A DNA stretch of 6,827 bases from an uncultured Collinsella sp. (GTDB lineage: Bacteria > Actinomycetota > Coriobacteriia > Coriobacteriales > Coriobacteriaceae). How positions within the stretch are numbered: the first letter of the stretch is position 1; each line of letters begins with the position of its first letter. Positions 4,950 through 6,827 of this stretch are shown here, one piece after another. The DNA is taken from the NCBI GenBank assembly GCA_902478705.1, contig CABSMB010000067.1, forward strand, positions 1 through 6,827, written 5' to 3'. A program made the translations under genes and the position numbers. The notes under the pieces were generated by a model that saw nothing but the letters and a program-made list of their open reading frames with translations, made no database searches and was not told the DNA's origin.

Positions 4950-6827
4950 TATAACGCATGCAGCACGCAGCGACGGAAGCGCTCAGTTACATTCTTTGGC
5001 GCCGGCATGTTCTGATGCAGGCGCTCGGCAAAGCGACGAAGGGTGCGCAGCTCGTTGGGTTTAAGCGCGTGCCCGCCAAAGACATAGGCCTGGTAGAGCC
5101 GAATGACTCGACGATACTCCCAAGGATCGATTGCAGGGAATATCTCGGCAAAGGAGTCGAGACATTCGAGTGGCTTGGTCTCGTCAAAAGCCGCAACGCC
5201 GCTCTGCTCCATCACCAGCACCAAGTAGCTATAGAGCGCCGGGATGCAAACGCCCTGGTCATCGTTCGCAAGGTCTTGCACACGTCGATGACGCAATGCG
5301 AGCATACGAACAATCAGGGCGAGCAACACCAAGGCGACAAAGACAAGCGCGGCGGCCCCCACCCTTATCATGACAGGCACCTTGCGTTCGCCGACCGTAG
5401 CCTTATTGCGCTTTTTCTCGGCCTTGCCCGTAACCGCGCCTACATCGAGCGTCGAATCGTCGGTACCATTACTCCACGCTTCGCCCACATCAACAATCTT
5501 GTCCGCATCGAGCGGCTGGCTGTAGTACCCAGGCGTGACCTCGACAGGAGTCCAGCCCTGACCATCCAGATACACCTCGGTCCAGGCATGGGCATCGGCA
5601 GCCGTCAAGTAAAGCGTGCTGCCGGAATGATATGCGCGGGCGATCCGTTCATCCGAAGCCCGATACCCCTCGACATAGCGCGCTGGAATCCCCTGCGACC
5701 TAAACGCAAGCGTTGCCACCGTGGCAAAATAGGCCGAATTACCCTCGTGGGCCGTACCCAAAAACCACTTGGTGAACGTCTCTGCCCCGGCATATGCCGG
5801 CGGATTATCGACATCGCTTGCAAGCGTGGATAGCATGGTGCGCACACGGCTGATGACCGCCGCGTCCGATACATTCGCGTTCGTATCCCAGTTATCGCTC
5901 GCGAACAGGTACTCCTCGACTGCGCTGCGCTCGTCATCGTCTATATCCAGATAATGCTCGCGAACAAACGAGGCGTACACCCGCTCGCTCTTTGCGTACG
6001 CACTCTCCGACGATGCCAGCCACGTCGAATCGGTAATAGCGCTCGCCGCAGGCACATTGTCCATGACAAACGCATAGGTCGTCGAAGGCATCAAGCCGGT
6101 GCACGTAATCGTAGAGCCGGTAAGCATTGCATCGACACCGCTTAGCGAACGCAGCGTATAAGGCGCATAGGCGTATCGGCGGTTGGCACCCGAAGCGTTG
6201 ACCGAGATCTTTGCCGTCTCGACGGCATCTTTGCCCTCGCGCTCTGCCGTGGTATCAAATGCCGCACGCTGCTCGGCGACCGTCAGGCCATTCTTCCGCA
6301 TCCATTCGCGCACACCAGACCATTCGCCCTCATAGGACACCCAATCCCCGCGATGCCAAGAGGTGCCATCGAACGTACTGCCCACAAAGCCCTTCAGGAG
6401 CAGGTCGTCGCCAAACGTCCCGTCCGTCGTTAGCGACAGCGTGGTGGTCGTGCCCTCGTTCATATCCGACGCCTGGGAAAGGTCGCCCTCGGGCAACGTA
6501 TCGCTACCAAATCGGAACTCCTCGATGGCGCCGACAACCGTTGAAGACATGGTGGACAACGCGCGAATAGGCTGCACAAAAGCAGACGTCAGCGAAAAAA
6601 GAACACCGCAGGCGGCGCAAAGGCCACCGAGTCCGACAACAACCTGGATCAGCCGAACGGTAGAACCCTGCAGCTCGTACGCGCGGCACTGGACCAACCA
6701 GCCCGCAACGCCCAGCGCCATCGCCACCGCGGAATCGCCAAGCTGCAGCGCCATCGACTCGCAACCGCAGACAACGACGATTAAAAGCGATGGCCACGAA
6801 ACATTCAGGCTTGCAAACAGCCAGCTG
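4949..6827 (-). CDS. TgpA-like membrane protein with transglutaminase-fold domain (5' end outside window)
   Basis: The frame is open to the right edge, with 24 more codons above the ATG at 6754, so the N-terminus is missing. Numbering from that ATG: hydrophobic segments lie at about 7-23 and 33-57, preceded by another hydrophobic run in the upstream codons. An external region of about 75-455 includes a YDG-like motif (STFDGTSWHRGDW, 126-138). The transglutaminase core spans about 305-412, with GIPARYVEGY, DAHAWTEVYLDGQGW and PVEVTPGYY. A final membrane segment lies at 465-482, then a cytoplasmic tail of about 115 residues rich in Arg and Leu, as in the C-terminal part of TgpA-type proteins. 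His389 and Asp387 of DAHAW are present. The expected nucleophile position in G-x-C-x-x-F-A is Ser340 (HEGNSAYFA), and the usual third triad residue is Glu405. Relatives with intact triads act on peptides or proteins outside the membrane; activity here is uncertain. It is followed after 15 bases by the surface-protein gene. A moxR/DUF58 pair may lie upstream, as is common for this family, but is not visible. Confidence 0.88.
   Translation of the reverse strand, partial: SWLFASLNVSWPSLLIVVVCGCESMALQLGDSAVAMALGVAGWLVQCRAYELQGSTVRLIQVVVGLGGLCAACGVLFSLTSAFVQPIRALSTMSSTVVGAIEEFRFGSDTLPEGDLSQASDMNEGTTTTLSLTTDGTFGDDLLLKGFVGSTFDGTSWHRGDWVSYEGEWSGVREWMRKNGLTVAEQRAAFDTTAEREGKDAVETAKISVNASGANRRYAYAPYTLRSLSGVDAMLTGSTITCTGLMPSTTYAFVMDNVPAASAITDSTWLASSESAYAKSERVYASFVREHYLDIDDDERSAVEEYLFASDNWDTNANVSDAAVISRVRTMLSTLASDVDNPPAYAGAETFTKWFLGTAHEGNSAYFATVATLAFRSQGIPARYVEGYRASDERIARAYHSGSTLYLTAADAHAWTEVYLDGQGWTPVEVTPGYYSQPLDADKIVDVGEAWSNGTDDSTLDVGAVTGKAEKKRNKATVGERKVPVMIRVGAAALVFVALVLLALIVRMLALRHRRVQDLANDDQGVCIPALYSYLVLVMEQSGVAAFDETKPLECLDSFAEIFPAIDPWEYRRVIRLYQAYVFGGHALKPNELRTLRRFAERLHQNMPAPKNVTERFRRCVLHAL
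5519..5842 (-). other. Transglutaminase-fold core with substituted catalytic positions
   Basis: Encodes residues 305-412 (numbered from the ATG at 6754). The codon for Ser340 is TCG (complement of 5735-5737), at the position normally occupied by Cys. His389 is at 5588-5590. Glu405 (complement of 5540-5542) occupies the usual Asp position in the 'W-x-P-x-[DE]-x-T' motif. The surrounding fold motifs are well kept, so the domain looks intact rather than decayed. Confidence 0.8.

Noticed and set aside
1568..5833. Long + strand open frames opposite the two - strand genes (for example 2414-3154, 3254-3967 and 4958-5833)
   Set aside because: They all lie in the frame exactly in codon register with the - strand genes, where stops arise only from TTA, CTA and TCA codons. 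Those are rare in this GC-rich coding style, so the openness is a by-product. The translations are Arg/His-rich with no recognisable family.
6504..6797. A 97-codon - strand open frame near the right edge
   Set aside because: It overlaps the hydrophobic N-terminal part of the transglutaminase-like gene in another frame, is rich in Arg, Cys and Gly, and has no independent support.

Overview
The window is almost entirely coding. It carries the 3' part of a DNA-repair gene on the + strand and, facing it, two long genes on the - strand that look like one operon. The base composition is moderately GC-rich. The codon-register antisense frame is unusually open because TTA, CTA and TCA codons are rare. 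Together with a large BspA-type surface protein beside a TgpA-like membrane transglutaminase, this fits a gut-associated actinobacterium such as Collinsella (Coriobacteriia). That assignment is an inference from style and gene content, not a database match.

Layout: (1) 2-673 (+), uracil-DNA glycosylase (ung), missing only its first residues beyond the left edge. (2) 683-4933 (-), a 1416-residue N-terminally membrane-anchored surface protein with a Gly-rich linker, a large unrecognised domain, about ten BspA-type (LRR_5-like) repeats, and a duplicated 'ENRLRxMMG' module at its C-terminus. (3) 4949-6827 (-), a membrane protein with an external transglutaminase-fold domain and a cytoplasmic tail, running off the right edge. 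The convergent pair ung and the surface-protein gene is separated by only 9 bases. The two - strand genes are separated by 15 bases, and a Shine-Dalgarno-like sequence overlaps the upstream stop codon. No stretch over 300 bases lacks a gene, and I see no RNA gene, CRISPR array, insertion sequence or phage-like element.

How they may work together: ung is independent housekeeping base-excision repair. The two - strand genes are probably co-transcribed and translationally coupled. Both products are predicted to place their large domains outside the membrane. TgpA-type genes often follow moxR and DUF58 genes, which may lie beyond the right edge. The most notable points are that the transglutaminase-fold domain has Ser where the nucleophilic Cys is expected and Glu where the catalytic Asp usually sits, and that it is coupled to a giant repeat protein with a duplicated module I do not recognise. 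A pseudo-enzyme or altered enzyme acting on or with its neighbouring surface protein is a reasonable but unproven hypothesis.
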